64,000 nt of DNA from Stenotrophomonas sp. 169 (GTDB lineage Bacteria; Pseudomonadota; Gammaproteobacteria; Xanthomonadales; Xanthomonadaceae). The notes under the pieces were generated by a model. The model worked only from the letters and a program-made list of their open reading frames with translations. It made no database searches and had not been told where the DNA came from. Position 1 is the first letter of the stretch. Each line of letters starts with the position of its first letter. Of the stretch, positions 53,770-61,346 are shown one piece after another. The DNA is taken from NCBI RefSeq assembly GCF_014621775.1, contig NZ_CP061204.1, positions 1,880,501-1,944,500 on the forward strand, given 5' to 3'. Both the position numbers and the translations under genes were made by a program.

Positions 53770-54081
53770 GTGTTTGTTCCGTTCGAGGAGGGGGCGCAGA
53801 TAAATGGGCTCCCGTCAGATGGACGGTTGACGGTGCAATCTGGCAACCTTGCCTTGCGCGTGGACGGACTACACCCTCAGCAAGCCTGAGGTAACGTTTT
53901 CAAGTAAGTTGCAATGCCTCGTAATTCCTCTTTAAGTCAGCCTAGGTAGGCGCGCCGGCGTGGTGGACAATGGAAGGGGTAAGGGCTTGCTTCTCGGGAC
54001 AGTTGCGGTAGGGCGGGAACTGATGCAGCGCCGCAGCTGCATCGGGCTAGCGGATTGCCTTCTTTTTTTATGGAATGAGCA
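53770..54081. other. Intergenic region with weak hairpin
   Basis: About 310 bases between DUF4189 genes B and C. It holds the hairpin at 53875-53891 and a T-run (TTCTTTTTTT) about 20 bases before gene C. No coding frame is supported. Part of gene C's promoter may lie here. Confidence 0.5.
53875..53891 (+). terminator. Weak terminator-like hairpin
   Basis: CCTCAG-CAAGC-CTGAGG, a 6-base perfect stem, then TAACGTTTTC. Short stem and short T-run make it a weak candidate for an end or attenuation of the virB-DUF4189 transcript. Confidence 0.35.
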
Positions 54082-54612
54082 GTGTCCATGATCCTTAGAA
54101 ATCCGGTGATGTCCTTTCTGGTCTCGATGTCCATAATGTTGACCGGGCATGTAGACAGAGCGGGCGCAGAAGGGCGGTGTCCGCCTGGCTCTTACCCTGT
54201 TGGTGGGCAGGGTGTTGGCGGTTGCGCGCCCATGGCCGCAGGCGGCGGTGCAGCATCATCGCAGCCGCGCGCGACGGGCCGATGGCACAAGACATGGGGC
54301 GCCATCTCCACTTCAACAACAGGTATGGTTGGCTTGTCGGTAGGTCGAATGAGCCGAGCCGATGCATTGGGTGAGGCGCAAGGCTACTGTGCCAGCAAGG
54401 GTGCCACTGATTGCCAAGGCTTCGCGTACAAGAACCAGTGTGTCGCGCTTGCCGACCCTCCCGCCAGAAGCGGTTACCCCAGCGGCGTCTCGACGGGAGC
54501 GACGGAAGAGGTGGCCAGGGCTGAAGCCATAAAACGTTGCGAGGGAAAGGGGGCGCCAAGCTGTACGGCGGTTTATAGTGCTTGCACCAAGCCAGTGTTT
54601 GAATATTACTGA
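54082..54612 (+). CDS. DUF4189-family secreted protein C
   Basis: 176 aa (GTG at 54082; ATG at 54088 is equally possible). Signal peptide (MSFLVSMSIMLTGHVDRAGA), then EGRCPPGSYPVGGQGVGGCA. Cys groups YCASKGATDCQGFAYKNQC and RCEGKGAPSCTAVYSAC complete the eight. The Trp motif is GRWHKTWGAIS. It ends KPVFEYY. It is closest to paralogue D. The signal and spacing to B suggest its own promoter. Function unknown. Confidence 0.85.
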   Translation: MSMILRNPVMSFLVSMSIMLTGHVDRAGAEGRCPPGSYPVGGQGVGGCAPMAAGGGAASSQPRATGRWHKTWGAISTSTTGMVGLSVGRMSRADALGEAQGYCASKGATDCQGFAYKNQCVALADPPARSGYPSGVSTGATEEVARAEAIKRCEGKGAPSCTAVYSACTKPVFEYY

Positions 54613-54702
54613 GGGCCCAGCCCCTACGATGATCCCTCTCTCTCTTCAGGACAGAGCGGCGTAGCCCGCGAATAGTCGGCTCAAGTTTAACTTTTAGAAA
54701 CT
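54613..54702. other. Short spacer before chimeric fossil
   Basis: About 90 bases, AT-richer than its surroundings, with no supported feature. Confidence 0.4.
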
Positions 54703-55191
54703 ATGAGTAGAATGTGGGCGGTGTTCCTGGCGCCTGTAGCCATAATTTCTAATACGTTTAAGCTCGCCTACTCTGAGGGCAACTAACCGCCAGACCAGGC
54801 TACTGCTTTGCGGACGGTGTCGGCAATGGACCAGTTCTTCATGCGTGGCGCAATGATCGACGGCATGAGCAGCCAGACGCTGCAGCAGGGCGGTATGGGG
54901 CTGATCCTGACGACGCTCATTCTGACCGCTCCCCCAATGGCGGCGTTCTTCTTCCAGGGCACATTGGGTAGCTTCATGGCATATTCGCAGATAGGCGGTT
55001 CTCCCGCCGCAGCCCAGCCTGGGCCGCAGGGCCAACCGCCTGGCGCTTATACGCCGCCGGCGCCGTCGTCCGCACCCTCCAGTGCTGGCACGGGTGACCA
55101 GTACGCCGGCAGAGTTTTCTCTCCAAGCAACGTTGCGACACCGCCTCCGGAGATGGGCGGGCGTATGGGTGCGGCGAATCGAGGGCAGTGA
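54703..55191 (+). pseudogene. Chimeric fossil: DUF4189 leader fused in frame to duplicated VirB6 C-terminal tail
   Basis: From ATG 54703 the frame reads MSRMWAVFLAPVAIISNTFK-LAYSEGN and then hits TAA at 54784. The leader ending SEGN matches DUF4189 leaders, which go on with C-PPG; here the Cys codon is the stop and PPDQ follows in the same frame. From ATAL (about 54799) the frame is a diverged copy of the VirB6 tail: MRGAMIDGMSSQTLQQGG, MGLILTTLILTAPPMAAFFF, QGTLGSFMAYSQIGG, APGPQGQPPG-like. No VirB6 membrane N-terminus is present. Protein C ends 91 bases upstream; D starts at 55191 by TGATG overlap. Confidence 0.75.
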
Positions 55192-55772
55192 TGAACGTTT
55201 GCGAGGTGAAAACAGTGTCAACCGAACCGTTGCTGCAACCGGCATTGAGCGTCCTTTCACTTATCGGCGGCACCGTGCTGTTGTGGCTGGCACTGGGATC
55301 AGCGGCACCTGCTTTTGCGGAAGGGCGTTGTCCGCCAGGCAGCTACCCGGTCGGCGGTCAGGGCGTGGGCGGGTGCGCACCCACTGGCGCCGGCGCTGGC
55401 GGAAGCAGTGGGTCCAGCGTGCCGCGCGCTACGGGGCGGTGGCACAAGACATGGGGCTCTGTGGCCTCGTCTGGAAGCACTGGCGATGTCGGCACTTCGA
55501 CGGGACGAGCGACCAAGAGTGACGCCGAACAGCAGGCAGTTTTGCAATGTCAGCGTGGTGGCTCGCCTGACTGTCATACCTCCATCACCTACAAGAATCA
55601 GTGCGTCGCAGTCGCCGGCCCACCGCCAGGTATGCGGGGCGGCGGGGCCGGCAGGGCGGGCACCGTCGAGGATGCCTCCCGACGGGCGCTGGCGGAGTGC
55701 GCGAAAAACGCAGCAGCAGCATGTTCGATAAAGTACTCAGACTGCAGTAAGCCGGTTTACGAGTATTACTGA
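55191..55772 (+). CDS. DUF4189-family secreted protein D
   Basis: 193 aa from the ATG at 55191, whose A is the last base of the upstream TGA (TGATG), with a GTG just before as alternative. Signal peptide ends LALGSAAPAFA, then EGRCPPGSYPVGGQGVGGCA. Cys groups QCQRGGSPDCHTSITYKNQC and ECAKNAAAACSIKYSDC give eight. The Trp motif is GRWHKTWGSVA and the tail is KPVYEYY. It is nearly the twin of C. Its start is coupled to the VirB6-tail fossil. Confidence 0.85.
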   Translation: MNVCEVKTVSTEPLLQPALSVLSLIGGTVLLWLALGSAAPAFAEGRCPPGSYPVGGQGVGGCAPTGAGAGGSSGSSVPRATGRWHKTWGSVASSGSTGDVGTSTGRATKSDAEQQAVLQCQRGGSPDCHTSITYKNQCVAVAGPPPGMRGGGAGRAGTVEDASRRALAECAKNAAAACSIKYSDCSKPVYEYY

Positions 55773-55796
55773 TCTATCTCGGATGATTGGATAGCA

Positions 55797-55880
55797 ATGT
55801 CCGTAAGGCCGCACACGCCGCTGCCCATGTTCTGTCTGGCAGCGGCAATATTCGCGCTCGGGCTGTCTCGGGTTTCCTGA
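55797..55880 (+). pseudogene. Truncated signal-peptide-like ORF
   Basis: ATG at 55797 opens a 27-codon frame, MSVRPHTPLPMFCLAAAIFA-LGLSRVS then TGA. The hydrophobic core resembles the leaders of the DUF4189 paralogues around it, and the position fits the start of a sixth copy. Nothing of the mature domain follows. It may be a decayed gene, or chance. Confidence 0.35.
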
Positions 55881-55906
55881 TGGCAGACAGGCAGCCCGGT
55901 TGGGAC

Positions 55907-56017
55907 TCAGGCATTCATGCTGCGCGCAGCTACTTGGCTCTGCTCGATCTGCATGTCACGCTCCTGCGAGGCCACCTGCTGCGTGGGCTGCTGTGATGCC
56001 ACTCGCTCGCTGGACTG
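55907..56017 (-). pseudogene. Fossil of an effector XVIPCD C-terminus (X-Tfe1 type)
   Basis: On the minus strand the last 36 codons of an effector are preserved in frame to their stop: QSSERVASQQPTQQVASQER then DMQIEQSQVAARSMNA. They match the end of Tfe1 (56663-57991) with about three substitutions. Upstream of QSSE the similarity stops abruptly and there is no lipase or further XVIPCD sequence. It is a rearrangement scar lying among plus-strand DUF4189 genes. Confidence 0.8.
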
Positions 56018-56104
56018 CGCTGGCCAATTGCCGGCGTGGATTACCGGACTGTGATATCCCGAATTGAATGGCATCTCCGCTGTCGGGGAGCTGAGGAGAG
56101 AAAG

Positions 56105-56605
56105 ATGATCGAAAAGTTTGCTCTTTTAGTCCTGCTGGCTGTGTCCGCGATGCTTCCCTTCGCAGCCAGCGCGGAAGGCCGCTGTCCGCCGGGGCAGTTT
56201 CCCGTAGGCGGGCCTGGCATGCTGGGTTGCGCACCTACCGGGGGCGGCGCACCGTCACCCCTCGCTGAGGCGTGGACCGCGCCATGGGGCGCCATCGCGA
56301 CCTCACCAACACAGTTGGCCATGGGCGTTTCCAACACCCAGAACCGTAAGCGGCGCGCGGAGCGGGAAGCGCTGGATCAGTGCAAGCGCAGTGGTGCGAA
56401 GGACTGCGTGATACGCGTGAGCTATCAGAATTCCTGCGTGGCGGTCGCGTCGCCGCCGGAGCCGACACCACAGCATCTTGTGGTCGGCAGAGCATTCACC
56501 CTCGAGAATGCGATCACAACGGCGACGGCCGAATGCTTCCTCCAAGGTGTGGGGGAATGCAAAGTAGGGTACTCGGATTGCTCGGTCGCGGTGCGTATAC
56601 GCTGA
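56105..56605 (+). CDS. DUF4189-family secreted protein E
   Basis: 166 aa from ATG 56105, with GAGGAGAG upstream; the frame opens earlier without coding character. Signal peptide (LLVLLAVSAMLPFAASA), then EGRCPPGQFPVGGPGMLGCA. Cys groups QCKRSGAKDCVIRVSYQNSC and ECFLQGVGECKVGYSDC complete the eight-Cys set. The Trp motif is WTAPWGAIA. The tail (AVRIR) lacks the final aromatics, as in B. It is the last plus-strand gene before the strong terminator at 56610. Confidence 0.85.
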   Translation: MIEKFALLVLLAVSAMLPFAASAEGRCPPGQFPVGGPGMLGCAPTGGGAPSPLAEAWTAPWGAIATSPTQLAMGVSNTQNRKRRAEREALDQCKRSGAKDCVIRVSYQNSCVAVASPPEPTPQHLVVGRAFTLENAITTATAECFLQGVGECKVGYSDCSVAVRIR

Positions 56606-56609
56606 TTGC

Positions 56610-56650
56610 GATGCGCCGCGTGGGCCGGGTGTTGCCCGGCCCAACGCATC
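56610..56650. terminator. Strong bidirectional hairpin between DUF4189-E and Tfe1
   Basis: TGGGCCGGG (56621-56629) pairs perfectly with CCCGGCCCA (56635-56643), with GATGCG/CGCATC (56610-56615 and 56645-56650) as outer stem. It lies between convergent stops at 56605 and 56663, dividing apparatus from effector operons. Confidence 0.75.
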
Positions 56651-56662
56651 TGTAAGACGACT

Positions 56663-57991
56663 TCAGGCATTCATGCTGCGTGCTGCCGCTTGGCTCTGCT
56701 CGATCTGCATATCGCGGTCCTGCGACGCCACCTGTTGGGCAGCCTGCTGCGACGCGACGCGTTCGCTGGACTGATCCAGCGGGATGTTCATCGCTTCAGT
56801 CGTCGCCACCGACACACGCAGGTGCGCTGGATCGTTCACTTCACCCTGCACCCCGAAGGTGCGCGAGGCATCGTTGCTCATCAGCACGTTGTCGATACGG
56901 GTACCGCCATTGGCATGCATTTCCGCCGCCAGGCTGCCAGCCAATTGGCCCGTGTGCTGATCCGGCGTACGCCCCGCGCGCAGGTCCTGCGCTTCCACGC
57001 CGCGCAGGGCGTCCTGGAACAGCAGGTTGCCGGGGTGGCCGGGGCTGTCCATGCGCATGGCGCCGTCGCGCTTGTGCGATTCTTCTTCGGCCGCCTTGCG
57101 TGCGGGTTCGCCGGGGTCAAGCGGGCCGCGGATACGGTCGTAGATGTCCACTGCGTTGCCGATACCGCCGCGCGTGGCCGTAGTGAGGCCGCCACGCAGA
57201 AACTCCAGCTTGTCGCGGTACTCGTCGATCATGCCCGCGTTCTGCTTCGCCAACGCTTGCGAGGCTGGATTGTCCAGCACGGACCCTTCGTTGAGGAAGT
57301 TGCCCATTTTGTGCGAATCCAACGAGCGGCCGGCGGCCAGCAGGGCAGAGTCGGGCATCAGGAAGCCGGCAACGGCGCCGTTCCGGAAGCCGGATCCGTA
57401 CAGGTTCTTGATCTCGGTCTCATTGGCGTAGACCTTGACCTGGCCATAGTGGCCGGAAGCCGCGCTGACCGGGTCGGCGGACATCACGTGGTTGACCATC
57501 GCATTGCCGCCTTCCGGAATGCGGTAACCCAGGCTGGCTGCGCCATAGGCGTTGAAGGTTTCGCCCTTCAGGCCGTGGTGGTGCGCAGAGATCTGTGCGA
57601 GCGAGCCACCGAGCGAATGGCCGGTGACCGTGACATCCAGGTGCTGTCCGCTACGGGTTTCTTCGCGCTGTGCGAACTGATTGGCCCGTGCGGTCAATGC
57701 AATCGCATCGTCGGCCTGCAGGTTGGTGCGGGCGACCACCATGCCGAGGTCGGTGACCACATCGTGCAGCGGCTGCTCGGTGCCGCGATGGGCGACGACG
57801 ATTTCGTTGGTATCCACCCGCTGGTAGATGAAACCCTGGTAGCCGTTCTTGTTGTTGACGTGCTCCAGGATGCGGTAGGTATGGTCACCGATCGGGACCA
57901 CCTCCGCTTCATCGGGCGCCCAGCGGCCGACAGCGCGATCCTTGTAGGCATCATCGGCGAGTGCGGCGTAATCCTGGCTGCGCAGGCTCAT
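56663..57991 (-). CDS. X-Tfe1: class 3 lipase effector with C-terminal XVIPCD
   Basis: 442 aa, no signal peptide. Lipase domain at about 1-260: nucleophile S126 in VTGHSLGG, D173 in ADPVSAASGHYG and H227 in DSHKMGNF form the likely triad, preceded by AHRGTE. A helical linker follows, then the XVIPCD (about 315-442) with GNLLFQDALRGVEAQDL, GGTRIDNVLMSNDASRTFGV and DPAHLRVSV, ending Gln-rich (ASQQAAQQVASQDRDM). VirD4 recruits this domain. The upstream immunity gene Tfi1 overlaps its start by 4 bases. It is predicted to hydrolyse phospholipids in the target periplasm. Confidence 0.93.
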   Translation of the reverse strand: MSLRSQDYAALADDAYKDRAVGRWAPDEAEVVPIGDHTYRILEHVNNKNGYQGFIYQRVDTNEIVVAHRGTEQPLHDVVTDLGMVVARTNLQADDAIALTARANQFAQREETRSGQHLDVTVTGHSLGGSLAQISAHHHGLKGETFNAYGAASLGYRIPEGGNAMVNHVMSADPVSAASGHYGQVKVYANETEIKNLYGSGFRNGAVAGFLMPDSALLAAGRSLDSHKMGNFLNEGSVLDNPASQALAKQNAGMIDEYRDKLEFLRGGLTTATRGGIGNAVDIYDRIRGPLDPGEPARKAAEEESHKRDGAMRMDSPGHPGNLLFQDALRGVEAQDLRAGRTPDQHTGQLAGSLAAEMHANGGTRIDNVLMSNDASRTFGVQGEVNDPAHLRVSVATTEAMNIPLDQSSERVASQQAAQQVASQDRDMQIEQSQAAARSMNA

Positions 57992-58686
57992 GAGCGCGCC
58001 TCTTTACCGGTCAGCGTCACCGAGAACAGTGCGTCACGCAGCTCGGGTTTGAAGCCCTCCGGAGCGTCTTTTCCGTAATCGGCGTAGTTGTCCATCTCGT
58101 CGCGCGGGTAGCCGAGGTCGGCGTAGTGCTGGGTTTCCCGCTCACCCTTCACGAAACGGTCCGCATCGATGAAGGACACGAAGCGGGTCTCACCCTCCGC
58201 ACCCGTAGCCTTCAGCGTGGCGCCGGCTCCACTGAACTTCCACTGGCAGACGCCGCGATCGTAGTAGTCCTCATCCAGCATGCGATCGAGGTAGACCGTC
58301 CCTTGGTACTCCGTGTCGGAGATTTTCTTCAGCTCTACCGGTTCCTGGCTGGTGATGCGGCCCGCGCGGCCGGTCGCCTGCACGATGCGCCCGCATTCCT
58401 GCTCGTTGACGACGTCGTACTGGGCGGTGCCGTTGACCACGGTGAACGGGCCAGGCGCATCGTCGATTTTCAGTACGAACTCGTAGGCTTGGCGTGGGGC
58501 GGGGTTGAGCTTGGCCAGCCCGCGGCCGCCCTGTTCAACGTCCTGTTCTGCGGTAGCGATTTCCTGATTCATGGCGGTCTCCGAATGGCAGGCAGTAAGA
58601 AGCAGCAACACAGCGCACGGCAGAAGTGATCGGCGCACTGGGGGCCTCCTGGATGGTGGGGGGAAAAGTGAAGCAGGTAGGGTCAT
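57988..58686 (-). CDS. X-Tfi1: lipoprotein immunity protein for Tfe1
   Basis: 232 aa. Signal with lipobox LLLLTACHSE after a long basic N-region (RRPPVRR). Mature domain shares the family pattern: QYDVVNEQECGRIVQATGRAG, ITSQEPVELKKISDTEYQG, LDRMLDEDYYDRGVCQWKFS and LKATGAEGETRF. It would sit in the periplasm and block incoming Tfe1. Its stop overlaps the Tfe1 ATG, so the two are coupled with immunity translated first. Confidence 0.9.
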   Translation of the reverse strand: MTLPASLFPPPSRRPPVRRSLLPCAVLLLLTACHSETAMNQEIATAEQDVEQGGRGLAKLNPAPRQAYEFVLKIDDAPGPFTVVNGTAQYDVVNEQECGRIVQATGRAGRITSQEPVELKKISDTEYQGTVYLDRMLDEDYYDRGVCQWKFSGAGATLKATGAEGETRFVSFIDADRFVKGERETQHYADLGYPRDEMDNYADYGKDAPEGFKPELRDALFSVTLTGKEARS

Positions 58687-58696
58687 GGGGCAGCAC

Positions 58697-59317
58697 TCAC
58701 GGGCGCGCCTCTTTACCCATCAGGGTGGCTGAAAACAAAGACCCGCGCAGTTCCGGCTTGAAGCCCTCCGGCGCTTCCTCACCGTAGTCGGCGTAGTCGT
58801 TCAGCGATTCGCGTGGATAGCCCATGTCAGCGTAATGACGGGTTTCGGTCTCACCCTTGATGAAGCGGTCAGCTGGGATGAAGGACAGGAAGCGGGTCTC
58901 GCCGTCGGCACCGGTTGCCTTCAGCATGGCGCCCGCTCCGCTGAACTTCCACCGGCAGACGCCGCGATCGTAATAGTCTGCGTCGAGCATGCGATCCAGA
59001 TGGACTGTGCCGTGGTACTCGGTGTCGGAGATCTTCTCCAGCGCGACCGGTTCCTGGCTGGTGATGCGCCCGGCGCGTCCCGTCGACGCCAGGATGCGTC
59101 CGCATTCCTGTTCGTTGATGACGTCGTACTGGGCACTTCCTTCAACCACCGCGAACGGGCCGGGCGCATCGTTGATCGTCACGACGAATGCGTACGCCTG
59201 GCGGGGGGCAGGATTCAGCGCGGCGAGCCCGCGGTCGCCCGTGTCCTGCTGCTCCACCCCGGAGTGACAGGCGGCAAGCAGCATGAGGACGAAGCAGGGC
59301 AGGACGGTGTTTCGCAT
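58697..59317 (-). CDS. X-Tfi2: extra lipoprotein immunity paralogue without its own effector
   Basis: 206 aa from ATG 59317 (MRNTVLPCF); the frame runs further upstream only through the Tfe2 end. Lipobox MLLAACHSG. Same immunity fold pattern as Tfi1 (NPAPRQAYAFVVTINDAPGP, QYDVINEQECGRILASTGRA, LDRMLDADYYDRGVCRWKFS) but with a shortened linker after the Cys. It ends 10 bases before Tfi1 starts, with no effector between. It may guard against rivals' lipases or be left over from a lost effector (the fossil at 55907 shows one once existed). Confidence 0.88.
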   Translation of the reverse strand: MRNTVLPCFVLMLLAACHSGVEQQDTGDRGLAALNPAPRQAYAFVVTINDAPGPFAVVEGSAQYDVINEQECGRILASTGRAGRITSQEPVALEKISDTEYHGTVHLDRMLDADYYDRGVCRWKFSGAGAMLKATGADGETRFLSFIPADRFIKGETETRHYADMGYPRESLNDYADYGEEAPEGFKPELRGSLFSATLMGKEARP

Positions 59318-59327
59318 GGAAAGCGTC

Positions 59328-59841
59328 TTCGCGGACCCGGTAAATGGCAATGAGGAGCGATCAGGCATGCATCTGCCGCGTTGCGTTCTGCTGCTGGGCC
59401 AGCTGAAGCTCCTGTTCCTGGCCCATGCGCTGTGTGGCTGCGTGCTGCACGCGCTCGCTGCTCTGTTCCAAGGGAACCTGCATCGCCTCGGTGGTGGCCA
59501 CGGAAACCCGCAGGTGCGCCGGGTCGTTGGCCTGGCCCTGCACGCCGAAGGTGCGCGAGGCATCGCTGCTCATCAGCACGTTGTCGATGCGGGTGCCGCC
59601 GTTGGCGTGCATTTCCGCCGCCAGGCTGCCGGCCAGCTGGCCGCTGTGCTGGTCCGGCGTACGGCCGGCGCGCAGGTCCTGTGCTTCCACGCCGCGCAGC
59701 GCGTCCTGGAACAGCAGGTTGCCGGGGTGGCCGGGGCTGTCCATGCGCATGGCGCCATCGCGCTTGTGCGCATCTTCTGCTGCCTTGCGGGCCGGTTCAC
59801 CCGCATCCAGCGGGCCGCGGATGCGGTCGTAGAGGTCCACG
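59328..59841. repeat. Direct-repeat copy 1: XVIPCD-coding module of Tfe2
   Basis: About 510 bases covering the C-terminal XVIPCD of Tfe2 and some downstream bases are nearly identical to 61347-61860 in Tfe3, displaced by 2019 bases. Similarity falls on the lipase side past the linker near GGTCCACG. This points to duplication with gene conversion. Confidence 0.75.
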
Positions 59842-60686
59842 GCGTTGCCGATACCGCCGCGGGTGACGCTTGTCAGGCCGCCACGCAGCGACTCGAGTTT
59901 CTCGCGGTAGCCGCCGATGAGGCTTTCGTTCTGCTTGGCCAATGCCTGCGAGGCGGGGTTGTCCAGCACCGAGCCTTCGTTCAGGAAGTTGCCCATCTTG
60001 TGCGAATCCAGCGAGCGCCCGGCCGCCAGCAATGCCGAATCGGGAATCAGGAAACTGGCGATCGCGCCATTGCGGAAGCCGGATGCCCGCAGCGTATTGA
60101 TCTCTCCTTCGGTTGCGTAAGTACGCACCTGGCCATAGTGGCCCGACGCCGCGCTGACCGGATCAGCTGCCATCACATGATTGACCATGGCGTTGCCGCC
60201 TTCCGGGATGCGCAGGCCGAGGCTGGCCGCGCCATACGCATTGAAGGTCTCGCCCTTGAGGTCGAAATGGTGTGCGGTGACCTGGGCCAGCGCGCCGCCC
60301 AGCGAATGCCCGGTGACGCTGACCTCGGCGGCCCGTCCGTTCAAGGAGGCATTGACCTCCGCCTGGGCTACCGCTCGCTGGGTCAGGGCAATGGCGTCCG
60401 GCGCCTGTTGGTTGGTTCGCGAGAGCACCATGCCGGCGTCGGTCACCACGGCATCCAGCAGGATTTGCTCGGTGCCACGGTGCGCTACGACAACTTCGCC
60501 GGTGTCGGCGCGCTCGTAGACGGTGCCTTGGTAACCCGTGTTCCTGTTGTTTACATGCTCGATGATCTTGTAGGCATGGCCATTGAGCGTGACCAGCTCG
60601 TCCTTTGCCGTGTCTCGGCGGCCAACGGCGTAATCCTTGTACGCATCATCGGACAGCGCAGCATAGTCCTGGCTGGTCAAGCTCAT
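59361..60686 (-). CDS. X-Tfe2: class 3 lipase effector with XVIPCD
   Basis: 441 aa. Lipase triad S128 in VTGHSLGG, D175 in ADPVSAASGHYG, H229 in DSHKMGNF. AHRGTE and the conserved LKGETFNAYGAASLG are present. The XVIPCD has GGTRIDNVLMSSDASRTFGV, DPAHLRVSV and a Gln-rich end (QELQLAQQQNATRQMHA). Its middle and C-terminus are close to Tfe1, but the tail is of a second type shared with Tfe3. Tfi3 is coupled upstream (4-base overlap). Tfi2 starts 44 bases after its stop. Confidence 0.93.
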   Translation of the reverse strand: MSLTSQDYAALSDDAYKDYAVGRRDTAKDELVTLNGHAYKIIEHVNNRNTGYQGTVYERADTGEVVVAHRGTEQILLDAVVTDAGMVLSRTNQQAPDAIALTQRAVAQAEVNASLNGRAAEVSVTGHSLGGALAQVTAHHFDLKGETFNAYGAASLGLRIPEGGNAMVNHVMAADPVSAASGHYGQVRTYATEGEINTLRASGFRNGAIASFLIPDSALLAAGRSLDSHKMGNFLNEGSVLDNPASQALAKQNESLIGGYREKLESLRGGLTSVTRGGIGNAVDLYDRIRGPLDAGEPARKAAEDAHKRDGAMRMDSPGHPGNLLFQDALRGVEAQDLRAGRTPDQHSGQLAGSLAAEMHANGGTRIDNVLMSSDASRTFGVQGQANDPAHLRVSVATTEAMQVPLEQSSERVQHAATQRMGQEQELQLAQQQNATRQMHA

Positions 60687-61330
60687 GGCGTGACCTGACG
60701 CGCGGAAAGCTGGACAGAGAACAGTGCCTGTCGCAGCTCGGGTTTGTAATCGCCAGGAGCGGCCTCACCGCCTGCGCGGTAGTCGGGCAATGAAGCAGCG
60801 CGTGGGTACACGGCATTGGCGTAATAGCGCGTCAGTGGCTCTCCCTTGGTGAAAGCCGGGGATTCGAGGAACGCAGTAAAACGGGTTTCGCCCTCCGCAC
60901 CGGTGGCCTTCAGCACCGCGCTGGCGCCGCTGAATTCCCAGTGGCAGACACCGCGGCCGTAATAGTCTTCGTCCTGCATGCGGTCCAGGTAGACCGTGCC
61001 TCGGTACTCGCCCTCGGAAATCCTGCGCAGCTCCACGGGCTCCTGGCTGGTGATGCGTCCGGCGGTTTCGGTCTCGGGTTGTATACGCCCACACTGCGCT
61101 TCGTTGGTTACATCGTATTGCGCGACCGCTTCGACAAGGTTGATGGGCCCCGGCGCGTCCTGGATCTTCAGTACGAGCTCATACGCCTGTCGCGGAGCGG
61201 GATTGAGCTTGGCCAGCCCGCGGCCGCCCTGTGCGACGTCCTGTTCTGCGGTGGCGATTTCCTGGTTCATGGCGGTCTCGGAGTGGCAGGCAGTAAGCAA
61301 CAGCAAGGCGAAGCAGGACAGGATCCGCAT
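60683..61330 (-). CDS. X-Tfi3: lipoprotein immunity protein for Tfe2
   Basis: 215 aa from the ATG giving MRILSCFALLLLTACHSE; lipobox LLTACHS. An in-frame extension to 61387 has no signal-like character. Core pattern: AQYDVTNEAQCGRIQPETET, ITSQEPVELRRISEGEYRG, LDRMQDEDYYGRGVCHWEFS. It is the most divergent of the four at the C-terminal part (AVYPRAASLPDYRAGGEAAP), presumably matching Tfe2 alone. Its stop overlaps the Tfe2 start by 4 bases. Confidence 0.9.
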   Translation of the reverse strand: MRILSCFALLLLTACHSETAMNQEIATAEQDVAQGGRGLAKLNPAPRQAYELVLKIQDAPGPINLVEAVAQYDVTNEAQCGRIQPETETAGRITSQEPVELRRISEGEYRGTVYLDRMQDEDYYGRGVCHWEFSGASAVLKATGAEGETRFTAFLESPAFTKGEPLTRYYANAVYPRAASLPDYRAGGEAAPGDYKPELRQALFSVQLSARQVTP

Positions 61331-61346
61331 GTGAATGGAAAACCTC

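Noticed and set aside
54808-55191. VirB6-tail frame as a working short VirB6 gene
   Set aside because: It starts at a TTG without ribosome-binding site, lacks all the N-terminal membrane helices and is joined to a DUF4189 leader by a stop codon, so a fossil is more likely.
56606-58078. 490-aa plus-strand frame over Tfe1, and similar ones at 59283-60698 and 61335-62825
   Set aside because: All three are shadows of the XVIPCD lipase genes; their mutual similarity only mirrors that of the real genes on the other strand.
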